A stretch of 64,000 nucleotides of DNA from Stenopsyche tienmushanensis (Eukaryota > Arthropoda > Insecta > Trichoptera > Stenopsychidae), in assembly GCA_008973525.1 (NCBI GenBank), contig WACJ01000100.1:62001-126000 (forward strand). The letters are read 5' to 3'. The position numbers and the translations under genes are program-made. Below, one piece after another: positions 10,520-23,079 of this stretch (positions are counted from its first letter, which is position 1; each line of letters opens with the position of its first letter). Below the pieces are notes generated by a model, which saw only the letters and a list, made by a program, of their open reading frames with translations, was not told the DNA's origin and searched no databases.

Positions 10520-11888
10520 CAAATTAAATTATCCACGTTATATCATCATTATATAATTCAAAACGTCTAAGAGATGAATAAGCCATTGAAGATGATTAAA
10601 TTCAGCAATCATTTGGGACAGCGAGCAGCCATGATAAACCAAAATACTGTTGTGGTCATGAATTGTAACATATTGACTGCTGAAGATGTTTTTGGACCAA
10701 ATAATGTAAATAAATGCTGAAACATATTGCGAAGAGATATTTTAAACTATGCCCATACCGTAAGCACATAAACAGTTCGGATGTAAATATTTATAAAAAA
10801 TCGGGGTAATAAATATCATTTTATGTAATTTTAAAGCAAAAATTCAGAATTAATTCAATTATGTCTTCATTGCATTAAATAATAATCGAAAAAATATCTA
10901 CAAACGGCGTTATTTCACCATAAAAATTCCTCGCGGCTATAAATGGTGAACACCTCAAGCGTTAACTGGCAAAGTGATGTCAACGGTTCTTCGAAAAGGA
11001 CATTACCCATAACATTTTTTAGAGAGAGGAACGACAATCAATTCGGCTTGTAATATTAAGGCGTTGGAAAAGCTCCGAAAAAGAGCTAAAAGCCACGGAG
11101 GAATGCTGCAACAATGGAAATAATCGCGCCGGAGAAATTCAACACCGTATTTGAGAGGCAGCCGAAACGGTTTCCACGAAAATATTACGGCAGTCATGAA
11201 GACCAATCAAATTCGATTCAATTGACCAAACATTTCACGAAATAACTGTGGACTTTCGGTCGTTTAACATGTAAAATTATGCTTTGATTGGTTTATAAAC
11301 GAAACAGATACGGCACGTCCCCGTCGCACGTACATCCATCAAAACCCACATGGAGGACATTAATAAATGACCATCAACTATCTACATCGTGTCATCAAGT
11401 TTAACCCTAAAACTTTAAGCCTCAAATATTTGTCAAAGACCTTGCGCAAGTGTCCTCAGATGATAATATCAATTTAAATACATTTTTTCCGAAGCGAATT
11501 CTCCTACACACGTGACATGTCACCGATAAATCTTCCTAAATTATACCCAATAGGAATTTATCACATTAAAACTATTAATCTTCACGAAGATCTCTTATGC
11601 GGATCGGTTATTTCAATTTATCACGGTTGCACAACAGAAAGAACCAAATTAAAATTTGTACATTTCTATTAACACATTGTTCACCGGAAACGTTCAAATG
11701 TGTTTTTAGCATCTGATAAAATCGCCATTCAATTGTGAATATACACGAAGCATCCGACAGCCGACAGGATTTACAGCATCTAAGCAACATATATATTTTT
11801 GGAAGACAATGGAAGTATAAATATGACCTTTGAAATTAAATAAGTAATATCGGGACACACTAAGCTATAATTCATTTAAATCACGCTA
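10520..11888. other. No recognisable gene
   Basis: AT-rich. Short frames at 11003-11206 and 11608-11790 (minus) show no family resemblance. Nothing supported. Confidence 0.5.
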
Positions 11889-12010
11889 TTAACCATTTGA
11901 GGAGTTCAGTCGCGTATTTGCGATCGAACTCCTCAAATGTGATGCAGAAAGAGCATTCTTACATATTAAGCTCGAAAAGAGACAGATATGGAGGAGTATC
12001 TCGCGTATAG
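11889..12010 (+). mobile_element. piggyBac-type MITE fragment with hairpin end
   Basis: Starts with TTAA (11889-11892). It matches the 5' part of the 61660-62056 copy through AAAGAGCATTCTTACA and AGCTCG.AGAGA, then stops, so it is truncated. Its first 50 bp differ from the other TTAA copies: they form a hairpin whose loop contains the TCGCGTATTTGCGA motif shared with 10446, 17063 and 37994. Confidence 0.6.
11894..11939. repeat. Perfect 14-bp hairpin around TCGCGTATTTGCGA
   Basis: CATTTGAGGAGTTC (11894-11907) and its exact complement GAACTCCTCAAATG (11926-11939) enclose an 18-nt loop. The loop includes TCGCGTATTTGCGA (11910-11923), which is itself interrupted-palindromic (TCGC..GCGA). Confidence 0.85.
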
Positions 12011-12128
12011 ACTTTGAAAAGTTTTGGTGAAGAGTACACCACCAAATACAATCATCTACCGAGCATTTAAAAAACGTATGTATTAAATAAATTGAAAGCA
12101 TTCGATATTGCAGTTTTACAAGCATATA

Positions 12129-12986
12129 CACATGGATCTGTTTTTATGCGGATCTTTTTGATGCAATTTTGAAGTTATGCGGTTTTCAAAAATAATGGAA
12201 CCTATCGGTCATTTTTTTATGCGAATAAAAAATAAAAAAAAGTCATCTAGATTTAGAACATCCAAATGTAAAAATAGTGTTTCTTCCACAAATAGGGCCC
12301 AATTTCCACGTTTAAAAAGTATTATATTATGAAACTAGAGAATGAGTCATTAATTGTACCTGAAGATTGGAAAAAGTTTTCAATTTTAACTGTATAAATA
12401 ATTTTTCATGTGCGGTATCTCAGATTACTCCACACACTTTAAATTCTTGTTGGATAGCAGTTTGGCATGAATGTGTTACAGATGGCGAAATAATAAAAAC
12501 TTCGTCATTGTCAGCTGAAATCATTAATTTGGCTGATCAACTTGGTGGAGAAGGCTTTGATACTTTTTCTCAAAATGATGTCAATGAATTGCTTGAATGA
12601 TATTATTGGTTTGATGTTATACGGCAGCAAAAAAACGGAGAACGATAATGAAGTGAAAGAAACTCTTACTTAGCTTAAAGCTTACTTTAAAAATTATATA
12701 AGAAACTAGTTAATCTATTTATTATAAATGACTCAAATTCTAAACGAGCTTTCAAATTCCAATGCGAGCTGCAGAATTGCATTATTAAATTATTGGTTAA
12801 TCTTCGCAAAGTTTTTTTTATGCGATTTTTAATACATTTCGTCACATTGATTTGAAGTTATGCGGTTTTTAAAAACAACGGAACCTATCTCTAAGTTTTC
12901 TATGTAGTTCAAGTCTTTTTTTATGCGGATTTTTTATATGCATTTCCCCGTGGAATGTATCTATCGCATAAAAATAGAGCCAAGTG
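12129..12986 (+). mobile_element. Tigger-like element, copy a (deleted)
   Basis: Ends CACATGGATCTGTTTTTATG (left) and ..AAAATAGAGCCAAGTG (right, complement CACTTGGCTCTATTTT) are flanked by TA on both sides. Subterminal 'GAAGTTATGCGGTTTT' occurs in the same orientation near both ends (about 12170 and 12852). This family has at least six more members in the window (14491, 32184, 45175, 48556, 53797, 62059). The interior encodes the C-terminus of a Tigger/pogo transposase, which identifies the family. Confidence 0.8.
12367..12600 (+). pseudogene. Tigger/pogo (DDE) transposase, C-terminal fragment
   Basis: The 77-residue frame reads ITPHTLNSCWIAVWHECV and later EIINLADQLGGEGFDTFSQN then DVNELLE. 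This is the Tigger signature: 'TP.TL..CW..LWP.CV' followed by an acidic 'LA.QLG.EG....DV.ELL.' tail. The N-terminal CENP-B-like DNA-binding domain and the DDE core are deleted. The initial Met is arbitrary, because the upstream deletion joins it to non-homologous sequence. The complementary N-terminal and catalytic pieces of a similar transposase occur in the copy at 62059-62677. Confidence 0.75.
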
Positions 12987-13129
12987 TACTGTATTTATCT
13001 TTCCCAATTCGAGAGCTTTTTTCAATTACAAAATGATGAGAAATGTGAAATATAATATGAGAAAAATTGACGAATAAATATTTGAAAAATATATGCAAGA
13101 ACAGAAATGATATCAGGTTATCCCGAAAG

Positions 13130-13500
13130 AAATCCATGATTTTTGACTTCATCTACATTTTGATTTTCCAATGTTTTAATTAATGCTATAAAGATCGAAA
13201 TAGATCTCGCGATTATGTATGATGGGATAGAACTTCCCAGTTTAGTAGTTTGATTTTTTCACAAAGTAATTTTGGATCTATGCGCGTGTGCGTTATCATG
13301 CTGTAAGATAACTACTTTTCGATTGAAAAACCTGCTCGATTGTTTGAGCGTATCTAATTGTTGACAATAAACTTCCGCAATAATTGTTCCGCTCGGCTTA
13401 AGAAGATCATAATAAATAACTCCAGTGATATTCTATCAAGCACTTGAAAGAACTTTACGAAGTGTCAATTCTGTCTTGGACGTTAGAAAGTTGGTTCTGT
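13130..13500 (-). pseudogene. mariner transposase relic E
   Basis: Minus-strand frames give TGVIYYDLLKPSGTIIAEVY then CQQLDTLKQSSRFFNRKVVI and LQHDNAHAHRSK, i.e. the segment before and including the second catalytic Asp (HDNA). They continue into degenerate 'LFRSL*H' and 'DFFRD' pieces of the C-terminus. Stops and frameshifts interrupt it and the N-terminus is absent. The sequence differs from mariners A-D, so it is a further family. Terminal repeats not found. Confidence 0.7.
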
Positions 13501-13793
13501 TCTTGGAAAGCTATTGTTTTTTTTTTACATTTTCTTGTACGATATGTATCTGCGTTTTGAATTAATATGTACAATGGATATTGGAGACGAGAGAATAGAA
13601 GAAGAAAACCAGCATACAATGTCAAATATGTTCTTCGTTGGTTTCGAGCTTCGAGCTAAAAAATAAGGCTAGTTAACCATATAATAAAAAAATACCGAAG
13701 TGTTTCCTTCACTGTTTGGATACAGATACGATAATATTATAAGGATATTTTAAAATTAATTATTGATTTATTTATACACTTCGTTGATTCGTT

Positions 13794-13955
13794 TTATTCA
13801 GATAAATTACAATCATGGCCTGTTCCCGTCATGCAGAGCGCCCATGAATCGAAGTCGTTTTCCAATTCAGACATTGCATTGCGAATATCGCTCTGATGAA
13901 GTCTGATGATACTGATGACACTTCCTGAAGACATCAGGGAAACCTGTTCGGACAT
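13794..13955 (-). other. Small open frame, unrecognised
   Basis: A 53-residue frame opening MSEQVSLMSSGSVISIIRLH with a balanced amino-acid composition and a GC-richer background than its flanks. No family recognised, no splice or promoter evidence. It may equally be a chance frame in a conserved non-coding patch that continues to about 14220. Confidence 0.15.
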
Positions 13956-14490
13956 TTATCTGCCCACGCCGCTAGCGGTCCCTTGTCCAACCCGCGTTAT
14001 ATTATAATACATTTCATGCACATTAGCCATTAGACTCGGTTTTGATGTATAGTCTCGTCTGGGTTTCGGACCCTGGTCTCTCTGACGACTGCGAGCCGAT
14101 TTTATCAGAGACTTCGTTAAAATAGTTTGCATAAGCGGACCGTGGCTTCAAATTTATGGCTCTCCAAATCGACCCCACAGGCTTCCTTGAATCGTGTACA
14201 GAACCACGGTAATTGAGTGTAAATTAGATTATTTATATACATTACGTCATACGCGCTTAAAAATATATGATTCATGTATTGATTCGAAATATGCGAAATA
14301 CGTACATAAGATCGCCCTAAAGTATAATTATGGATGCTCTGCTATAGATTGTAATGCAAAAACCTAAATACGTCGTATTCTTTCTGAAAAATATCATCAG
14401 TATGGTGACGTCGATGGTTTTATCGGAATTTATTGACTGTAATAAGGTTACTGTAGTAAGGTTACGTGCAGTGAAGGTCTATACCAAGTA
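13956..14490. other. GC-richer stretch without a recognisable gene
   Basis: The 13960-14220 segment is GC-richer than its surroundings, with no coherent reading frame. From 14220 it is AT-rich. Nothing else supported. Confidence 0.4.
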
Positions 14491-14963
14491 TACTTAAACC
14501 TTTTTTTGTGCGGTAGATGCGTTCTGCGGAAAATCGCACAAAAAAAGCTATGCCTTACATATAAAAAGTGAAGATGCGTTCCATGGATTTTAAAAACCGC
14601 ATAACTTTGAAACAGCTATATAAAATATGTCCAAAATCGCATAAAAAAAGTTAATTAAATTTTAATTACAAACTATGATTGCTGTATGATAATTTTCGTT
14701 GCGATTTTCGATACTATAGTACCTAACTCAAAAAAAAAACCAAATGGCGACAGTTTAAAAAAAATTCAGTCAAGTAATTATTTGATTTTATTTTGTCAGT
14801 TTTAATTATTTTTAAAATAGTTAAAAAATAATTTTTGACATAAATCTGGTAGGAATAATAGAGGGTTATATAGAAAAGATTCGGATGAAATTTAAAAAAA
14901 AATGCTTTAAAAAAACCGCATAACTTCGAAATCGCACAAAAAAAAAAGTAGCACAAAGAGTGT
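14491..14963. mobile_element. Tigger-like MITE, copy b
   Basis: The left end ACTTAAACCTTTTTTTGTGC and the right end ..GCACAAAGAGTGTA (complement TACACTCTTTGTGC) are imperfect inverted repeats. Internal blocks GCGGTAGATGCGTTC, GGAAAATCGCACAAAAA and AACCGCATAACTTCGAAATC match copies at 32184 and, inverted, at 53797. No coding capacity. An A-rich, low-complexity interior. Confidence 0.75.
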
Positions 14964-14964
14964 A

Positions 14965-16779
14965 TATCAACGCACATGTGTTAAATATTGACATAATCCT
15001 TTAAATTTGGAGTGTTGGAATACGTAAAATTATTAATGGGCTTTTATCTCAGCTACTCCGATCATGCCTATCCTTTTATGAGGAGTGTGATAATCAGCAT
15101 TTCATGCTTAACATTTCTTGAAAATATGAATTAACCAGCTTGAAGAGGAAAGATCTCTCTGGAGAGATAGGGAAATTAGTATGATTTGCCTGGCCTGACG
15201 ATGAATCAAGGTCAGTGGCTGATAGTCCGGTTCGACAGCACGACTTTTCCGTGGTGGGTAAGCATCGATCATCGCTTGTCAATTATTGGTGCGCAGGCTG
15301 CCCTCGACATGTTCATTTGCTCACTGCGTACACCGGATTATCATAATGAAATGCACGTTGGCTCTTTGAGCGAATGCAAATCCGGTTGCACCCGCGCAAT
15401 GATCCACACGCCTCTATAAACCAAACAGAAACTACCCATGTCGATAACGAAAATTAGCATTCTTTTGACTTTTAACTTTATTGCCAGTCAAAAACGTAAC
15501 TATCCCTCAAGAGTGTTTATTGCAAATCGCATCAACTAAGCGCCCTGAAGAATAAAAGTGGTTTGCTCTCATGAAAGCTTGTTGAAATTTAAAGTAATGA
15601 ATGACAGTCACTGATTTCTATAAACAAGATAAGACTGTAGGGTAAGAGTTATGACAAATACTGGTAGTCTCCGTTAATTCGTTTTGGATAAAGTTGCGAT
15701 AAACGGGGGGAGATTGCGATTAACGGGGGAATGTTAATTAATGACATGTGCTGCATTGCAAAAAATCTAATATTCTTTGCTTGACCTGTTTATATACAAG
15801 AAAAGCTTTTATGATGCATTATTATGTATGCTTTTTATGATCAGCTAAATTCCAAATGGTCAGTCAGTCCGTTCGATTTTAAGATTGTGTCATTTTGTAT
15901 ATATAAAATTTCTTCTTCAATTATTGGTGTCTTCTTGAAGAATTTCTGCTTTGGAATTAGCAATTTTAGTAATTTGAAAGGATTTTAAAAAAATATTTCA
16001 ATTTTTGAAAATTGCTGGAATCTATTTACAAATTGTTCTAAAAGTGTCTTCAGATGAGTAATAAAAAATATTACGTCAAAAATATTTTCACCACTTCATC
16101 ATTTTTTCCATCCTTGGAAAATGTGCAAGAGATTTTTTCGAAAATGTATTTATCCAAATCTATATTTTAGCTTTAAAGACTCTTATAGAATTAAACATTG
16201 ATGTTCAAGATTTAAATTGTTTAATTTTTAACAAAAATCAGTCAATTTTTACAAAATGTTTCGAATTTTGGTGAATCCAATTATGATTACCTAATCGTTC
16301 GAATGTTTGACCTTTTAAAATGAAATATGTTTTAATCGCGTAATAAAAATGACTCATTGGGCGCACAAAAATGGCTCCGCAGGCACACATGCGCCCGCGG
16401 GCACGGGATTGGGAGCCCGTGGTAAGGCATTACAATTCCAGCGGCTCTTCATTGGTTAAGGGTACTCTCTGTGATTTGAGTAAAATTTAAACATCAACAT
16501 CTTCAATACCTCGGAAATTATTAAAATCTATTTTATAATTGATGTGATTGTTAACCATTTCTCTGAAATACTCTTTCCAAGCACCCTTCATGCTTGACTG
16601 GGTAACTTCATTTCACACTTCGTCGATGTTTCTGATGACTTTTATAATAGTAAATTTTTCGACCAAATCCGTATGTCATCTTATGTTTAATTTCTGATGA
16701 TTTTTATATAAACGCTTTTAAAATATTCTGTTGCATAATGGATGTTTTATAGCTCTTCAATGGATTAACTTCGTCAATC
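14965..16779. other. No recognisable gene
   Basis: A GC-richer patch at 15170-15420 contains a 77-codon plus frame with no known relative and competing open frames on both strands, so I do not call it. At 16360-16440 there is a GC-rich patch (GCGCCCGCGGGCACGGG). The rest is AT-rich. Confidence 0.45.
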
Positions 16780-17085
16780 TTAACCCTTTGAGTAGTGAGC
16801 TAATTTAAAATCATCATAAATTTAAATGCTATATTTGTATTAATGTGTCCGCCACTTATCGTCATACAAATCCACTTTTCTGTCAAGATTGTCGATGATA
16901 ATTTCTTCAAGTAAACATAAACAATACACTTTTAATCGATTCATTATATCATTATTAGTCGATTTATTTGGGTTAACGATCTATACAATCGTACGATGTA
17001 CGCAAGATATTATTTCCGAGCTCAATGTGTAAGTATGCTCTTTCTGAATTACTGGAATTCGCTCGCAAATACGCGACCGTACTCA
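16780..17085 (-). mobile_element. piggyBac-type MITE, copy 2
   Basis: The left end TTAACCCTTTGAGTAGTGAG (TTAA at 16780-16783) mirrors the right end of the 34017-34410 copy (TCACTATTCAAAGGGTTAA). Internal CCGCCACTTATCGTCATACA and ATCTATACAATCGTACGAT are shared. The other end does not show the CCCCTTAA-type repeat; it ends with GAATTCGCTCGCAAATACGC, carrying the recurrent TCGC..GCGA motif (17063-17076). Confidence 0.75.
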
Positions 17086-18339
17086 CATACAGATTAATCT
17101 CTTGCTCAGAGTATTGTAATTGAATTCTAATTTTACGGATGTACTCAAGAAAATCATCCCTTTATCATGCAAATGTCATACCGAGGATGATTGATTGACT
17201 CCTGACATCATTACGATCTTCCGTCGTCCAAATAAGAGGACCCTCTGGTTCGTGCTTTATCATTAAATTAGTCGAATTTTGATTGCATTTCAATCATGCA
17301 CATCATAAATTTTATCATTATGAAAGTTTATATAAACGAAATTGTTTTCCAAATGCAGTTTTTGCAAATATTACAAAAATAAGATCCAAGCGTGATGTCA
17401 TGATGGATTGACTTATTTCCATCGTCTTGTATTTTATTTGTCCAATAAATTTTGAAATCCTTCCAAAAATTTTTAAGGACCGTACTCGTTTCAAGGATCA
17501 TAAAATTATTTTAAGAGGAATGTCTTGCCAATCATAATAAATTTTTGCATCAGATAAAAAATATTTACGCAGTCGTAAATACGAAATGTCATAAGTCGAG
17601 GAAAACTTGCGATGTAATATAAATTACATACGAATTTATGTTTGGCCAAAAATTTAATTAAAGCGAAATAATAAAATGAATCTTGGAAAGAAGGTAACTT
17701 TGCCGACGATCATTATTTAATTGGAACGATACTAATTTGATCTAACAGAGCTTACATTGTGAGATTATTGAGAGAAATTACAGATTTCCACTGAAATACA
17801 TGGTGTAAAAACGGAAACACATTAGATAACAGTTCAATAAATACTGCTACTCAAATCATACACTCCTGTGCTTCGTTTGCAGCTTCACGAATCTTCAAGA
17901 AAGAATTGAATCAATTGGCGTGAAATGTTTATATAATATACAATGATTTTCATTGTCCTATGATAATTTTGTGATTTTTCTATTTGTTGAAATAGTTGAT
18001 ATTTAAAGCATCAATTTGAATATAAAATTGATGCTATCTTTTTAAAACTGGATTCAGAGGAAAGATAAACACTCAGGGCGCGCGCGTTTGCGGACCCTTC
18101 CATAAGAATGTTGTTCCTCCCCAAGCCTTATTCTTCTCGCTACCCCTAACGTACGACTACTCCCGCCGATTCCGCGTAACCGCTTGTACAAAACCATCCT
18201 ATGAATTGTAGAATATGTCTTTATTTTATATACACTTAATTGTTGAAGCTCAGCCTGGGGTGTATCAAGCGTAAAGGAGATAATAAAATCCTCGACGTGT
18301 TTGCGGAAATACGATAACATGAATACTTGATCGCTCGGC
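17086..18339. other. No recognisable gene
   Basis: AT-rich. A minus-strand 88-codon frame at 18054-18320 is unrecognised. Nothing else supported. Confidence 0.5.
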
Positions 18340-18800
18340 TCGGAATGGGCGCAATTGTTCGTTCAAGTGTCAACAAAAAAGCCTTAAATAATTTATCACC
18401 GGCAGACGTGTAAATTAATAAGAATTTTGTCCGCGGCCTGCCGACGGGAGTGGGTGGGGTAGGGTTCGTATTGTTTCAATTTAACGACACCGCCACCCCC
18501 GCGACAGTTAAACAGCCTGAAGCTGTAAAACCTTCGCTTTATATCATCATGGATGAATTTGCGCGATGAACCGGCAAAAACCGGCTTGTCAAATAAAATG
18601 GCGCTGTGCGGCAGCCCCGCTCAAATACCGTTTTATTTGCTTTATCAATGGGATATAAAATACGTGTATAGGGACTAGAGCCATGCCGAAATACACACGT
18701 ACTTCTGTCAAATCATTTAGCCAATATAACCATCTCTGCTGCCGAATGGCGGCATATTTATAAGTACTCAGTCGACTTTGTCAAACCTCATCCACCCTTA
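18340..18800. promoter_or_regulatory. Candidate conserved non-coding block
   Basis: A GC-richer island in an AT-rich desert, with no coherent frame on either strand. It contains ATTTATCACCGGCAGACGTG, TTTATTTGCTTTATCAATGG and several CAATTT/TTAAT motifs. Composition and motif density resemble insect enhancers, but conservation cannot be tested here. Confidence 0.25.
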
Positions 18801-18949
18801 GAAAATTTAAAATTCATGTACGAAGGCTGCAAACTCAATCGAATGAAAATGTTTCATACTAAAGGCGATATTTTGATAAAATATTGGATATATTCATTAT
18901 TTATATTGAGAGGGCTACAAATAGCATTATTAACCCTCTAGATCAGCGG

Positions 18950-19225
18950 TTCTAAAACTGGGGTCCGCGGATCCCTAGGGTTCCGCGAAGCCATTCTCAG
19001 GGGTCCGCGAAAATAAAAAAAAAACACAGAAATTTTCATGGAATTATTTACAGAAAACATTATAAGAAGATCTATTATGATCAAGAAATTATTGTTTAAA
19101 AAATTAAGTATTAAGAATGACGTAAAATTTTGGGATAGAGTTTGCTAAAAAAATTGTTCAAGAAGGGGTCCACGAAAAAAAAAAATTACTTAAGAGGAGG
19201 TCCGCGAAAAAAAATTTGCTCAAAA
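18950..19225 (+). mobile_element. hAT-type terminal region (GGGGTCCGCGG)
   Basis: CAGCGGTTCTAAAACTGGGG followed by TCCGCGGATCCCTAGGG and repeated GGTCCGCGAAA/GGTCCACGAAA blocks. 'CAG(C/T)GGTTCTcAAACTGGGGTCCGCGG' is a typical terminal inverted repeat of hAT (Charlie/ZBED-like) elements. The opposite end is not identified, and no transposase is visible. Confidence 0.6.
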
Positions 19226-19806
19226 GAGGATGCAAATTCGCAGTTTTTTCATTCAGGTTTAACTGAAACCAAAAGTTAAAATGATTCTTAATCTGTATGA
19301 ATGTTGCTATTATATAATATTACACTCAATTAATACTTTTTTTTAAACAAAATAGCGCTGGTTTGAAAAAGAGTTTGGAAAAATATATCTTTTTTTGGGG
19401 TATTTTTTAATGTAAGCCGTAAGATAAAATTAATATTTTGATCTGATTCTGCTAAATACTATAGCTATACGTGTGTAAAATAAGCTCGTAAAATTTCAGA
19501 CCAATCGGCGACTTGCTTTTTCGAAATTCTTTCAATACCACATGCAAAAATGTCGTTTCGACAAAAATGCGTTTTAAAGTTTTAAATATTTAAAAATTAT
19601 TGAAAATGAAAAGACACTACTAATCTGATATTTCAGATCCATAAAGCAATCCTTCAGCTATTTTAGCATCTATGTGAGCTGTTTTAGCTTTTTTAGAAGG
19701 CGAGGCGTATATGACATCTAAACCGATTATGATCCCCATGATGACCATTATTCTCGAAAAAGTAAATCATCAGACGATAATTCTTCATAAATGAGTCTTA
19801 AGAATC
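19226..19806. other. No recognisable gene
   Basis: AT-rich sequence following the hAT-type end; it may be the remaining interior of that element. Nothing else supported. Confidence 0.4.
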
Positions 19807-20289
19807 CAAGAGCTGTAACTAGGGTATGAAGCGCCCGTGGCAAGTAACTTCCGCCTCCTCCCCCCCCCCTCCTGAAATCCAATTTATTGTTGCTTTATAG
19901 TTGCTTCCGTGGTCGTACAGATCATAGAATATGCCGCAAAAAGCCCTAAAAGAGGACGGAGTGGCCACAAGGTTCGTATGTCCAATCGGTCCGCTTTTCG
20001 GACTGCTGATGTGAGCGCACATACAGAACGATTACGAACTCTTATTATATTACGAAGTTGTTCGAAGAAGGCTGATCGAGTGGATTATAGAGGGATTAGA
20101 TAACTTAGCATATATTATATTATAAAAATGAATAGAATCAATCAGTGTTGATTGATGTAAAGTAGATTGATCGAGTAAAATTAAAACCATGTACAACTTT
20201 CGACCAGCTCGGTATTCTGCGTTTTGCGCCCCAAGCTCATTTGCGCCCGTGGCGGGCGCCTGCTTTACTGCGCCCTTGTTATGGCCCTG
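19807..20289 (+). mobile_element. Dispersed repeat R, hAT-like non-autonomous copy 1
   Basis: Left: CTGTAACTAGGGTATGAAGC then GCCCGTGGCAAG. Right: ..TTATGGCCCTG, whose complement CAGGGCCATAACAAGGGC mirrors the left end. A 12-C run lies at 19859-19870. The copy at 35598-35906 has the same ends and a nearly matching 8-bp flank, which supports a hAT-like element. Internal peptide NRSAFRTAD recurs in other copies. No transposase domain. Confidence 0.6.
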
Positions 20290-22086
20290 TTTCTGCCATT
20301 CGCATCAAGAATTTGCGTCTTCCGGACGGTGTGAATGCTTAGGGGCTTCATGAGTCGAAATTGTATGATAGAATGTAGCCCAAATAGCATTTTTCATATT
20401 TTCTATTGAATTAGGATTTCGGCGGATAACTAAGCCATAATAATTAGATAAATATTTTAGCAATGCATTTTCGAAGCATTTCGTACAGAGTTCTTTCTTT
20501 TTGCGCCCTTATTATCCACTTGCTTATTATCCTTTTTAAAATTTATGTTAACATTTTTAATTTAACGACTTAATTTAATCCCTTATTAGAACATAGATAA
20601 GAATGGTTCTTAACGGGGACCTCTGGTTTGCAAACAAAAGCTGATATAGGGGAAAGCCTGCGACCGCAGCGGTTTCAGAGCTGTTGGGGCGCAATCTGGA
20701 CGGAGTGATTGTTTCGAGTGCATCTCGGGAATTAGCTGTAAAACATTGAAATAATCCAAATTTCTTCACTAAAATTATAGACGACATTCTTAAAGAAGTG
20801 TACTTTTGAAAAATGAAATTAAAAAAATAAACGATTTTGACGTGATAAAGTGAGATGATCCCTTAAAACAACGTACTTTTATATAAGGAAATCAAGCGAA
20901 TACTTTTTGTTATTTGGTTTTTTATTATTGTTAATTTCCTTAGAAACAATCTTTATTCTTACTTTGTAAAAGCTTCAAGGGCTTTATTGGAAATAAAACG
21001 CTCTCAAAAGCGTGTTCAATGAAGACTTACATCCAACTGACTATTATACATTGCCAATTTAATACGACAAAAACTAACACTGACGAAGAAGAGTACCTTT
21101 ATTTAGTTATATACCTGGAGAAGGCAATGCGAAATCACCACACAAAAATGTTTATGTTCAGTTAAATCTCCTATGGGGATCATTTGGGTCTATTTTATTG
21201 ATTTGGTGAAGTAAAAAAATATTTTGTAATCGAACGCTGATCATATAAGATCTCACTTAGTTACAGTAATCAATGGGTTTTTATGTTTTTCAATACAAAA
21301 TTGATGATTATCCAATTATTAATTAAGTCTTGCTTATATCAAACCGCATAAATAATTTTAAAAGCACTTATTTTGTCGTTAAAAGTTTTCAAAAAAAAAA
21401 TAATGAAATCTTTCAGATTCAAAGCTATCGATTAGCAAATTTGCTACGGAAAATAAATGCAGCTGAAAAAAGCTGTAATCACTTTTACAACTCGAGTTTA
21501 CGTCCAGCAAAAATTGATTTATGACATGTATATTTTATTTTTTCGCCAATGGTCTGAGTTTCGAATACACTTTTAGCACGAAAACATGCGAATTTCATGC
21601 CATTTTTTTTATTTTTGCCCTAAGCCACGAGTATGGCCCTGAGTCGTAACTAAGCTAATAGCGTATGTGGATATCCTAGATCTGTATTTTTATAAGTGTT
21701 CGTGCAAGTTTCTATCCCACGTATGAACAGGCTATAGATTTTCCGCGAGTTGCGTGCATTTGCACAACCACAGCAATACAAAACGTTGTGTCTTAAATCA
21801 GTTAATGAACCAGTTTAACACTATTTGCCGTGGTCATTAACACGCAAGATGTGGTCACCCAAATGCAGTAAGCTCGTTTTGAAATGGATCTCTGGGTCAA
21901 CAAGAATAGCTTTCTTCTTAAAAATCAAAGCCAAATCAATAAAGCCATCTGAAAGCTGATTGTGTTGATCAATATCTTCATCAAATATAGCTTGATTGTC
22001 TTGATTACTTTAAGCTTAGTTGTATATTTACCAATTCAAATTGATTCCCTTGTATTCTATATATAATATCTATTTCATATAAGCGT
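20290..22086. other. No recognisable gene
   Basis: AT-rich spacer with short, unrecognised frames (20575-20787 minus, 21330-21524 plus). Nothing supported. Confidence 0.5.
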
Positions 22087-22297
22087 TATGATGCGGCAGG
22101 GAAACTATCTTATTTTAAAAATGAATGACACAAACAGTATATGAGATATCAGTTTAATTCTTTTTCCATGTTACAGAGAGACATTTAAAGACAGTTCACT
22201 GCATGATCGTTACTAAACCTACATATCAGAAAACGGTCCCGATCTTTCGAAAGAGGAAGTCTGTTCAAATAAAGAAGTTTCCCTGCCGCATCCTGTA
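22087..22297. mobile_element. Tc1/mariner-type MITE, about 205 bp
   Basis: Inverted ends GATGCGGCAGGGAAACTATC (left, 22090-22109) and the complement of AGAAGTTTCCCTGCCGCATC (right, 22273-22292). TA is close to each end. Its first ~110 bp, through AGAGACATTTAAAG, match 29609-29717, where they adjoin a Tc1/mariner transposase C-terminus. It is therefore a deletion derivative of that element. Confidence 0.8.
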
Positions 22298-23078
22298 TTT
22301 ATAAACTACTTCTATTAAGGCATCTATTATCAATTTTGGTAAGCAACACTTTTATTATAACAGCCTTTTTTAATTACGGCACTTTTTCGATTTATCGCCC
22401 ACAATGTTTCGTTATGAATTCAATCTTGATGATTATTATGTTAATATACTATTTTTAAGTTTTGATATAGATAATATTTCATAATAACACATGATTTCTT
22501 ATGAAACACACGAAAACGTTAATTATGGGGGAATTTATTTTTTTCTCCAGGAAATTAGGTTAAACTGGATCTATGTGATCGATCGAAAATATTAATATTT
22601 GCCAAAGAAAATTCTAAATTCTTAAAAAACTCTTGAAGAAGAAAGAAATTAGGCAAATGGTTAATAAAAATAAGGATCCTGAAAAATGAGCAATTTCAGG
22701 TAGACTGACACTTGTATGCAAAAAAATGCATTAACATTATTTTTATTTTTAAAAAGCAACGTATGTACGAATTTTAAATTTTTATCTTTACAGGAAAACA
22801 GATTTTTTGTGCAAATTTTGATCCGTTAGAAATAATCAATAATTATTGTTTTAGTTTTATTTTAGTTAAATATAATATTGATGATATTTGCTTGTTTTTT
22901 GTGGATAAATGTGTGTGCGCATGGCATTTGTAGGGTTAATTTACAATTCGTATGAACATTTTATAAGTTCTAATGCAACATTCTAACATAACGCAAATGA
23001 GTTGATATTAGTAAGCTGTGATTTGATTTTGGTTTTATCATATTCATATTGGAAAATAAAGATTGGCGCAACCCTAAT
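22298..23078. other. No recognisable gene
   Basis: AT-rich spacer. Nothing supported. Confidence 0.5.
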
Positions 23079-23079
23079 A

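Noticed and set aside
15186..15419. 77-codon plus frame in a GC-richer patch
   Set aside because: Comparable open frames exist on the other strand, there is no recognised family and no splice context.
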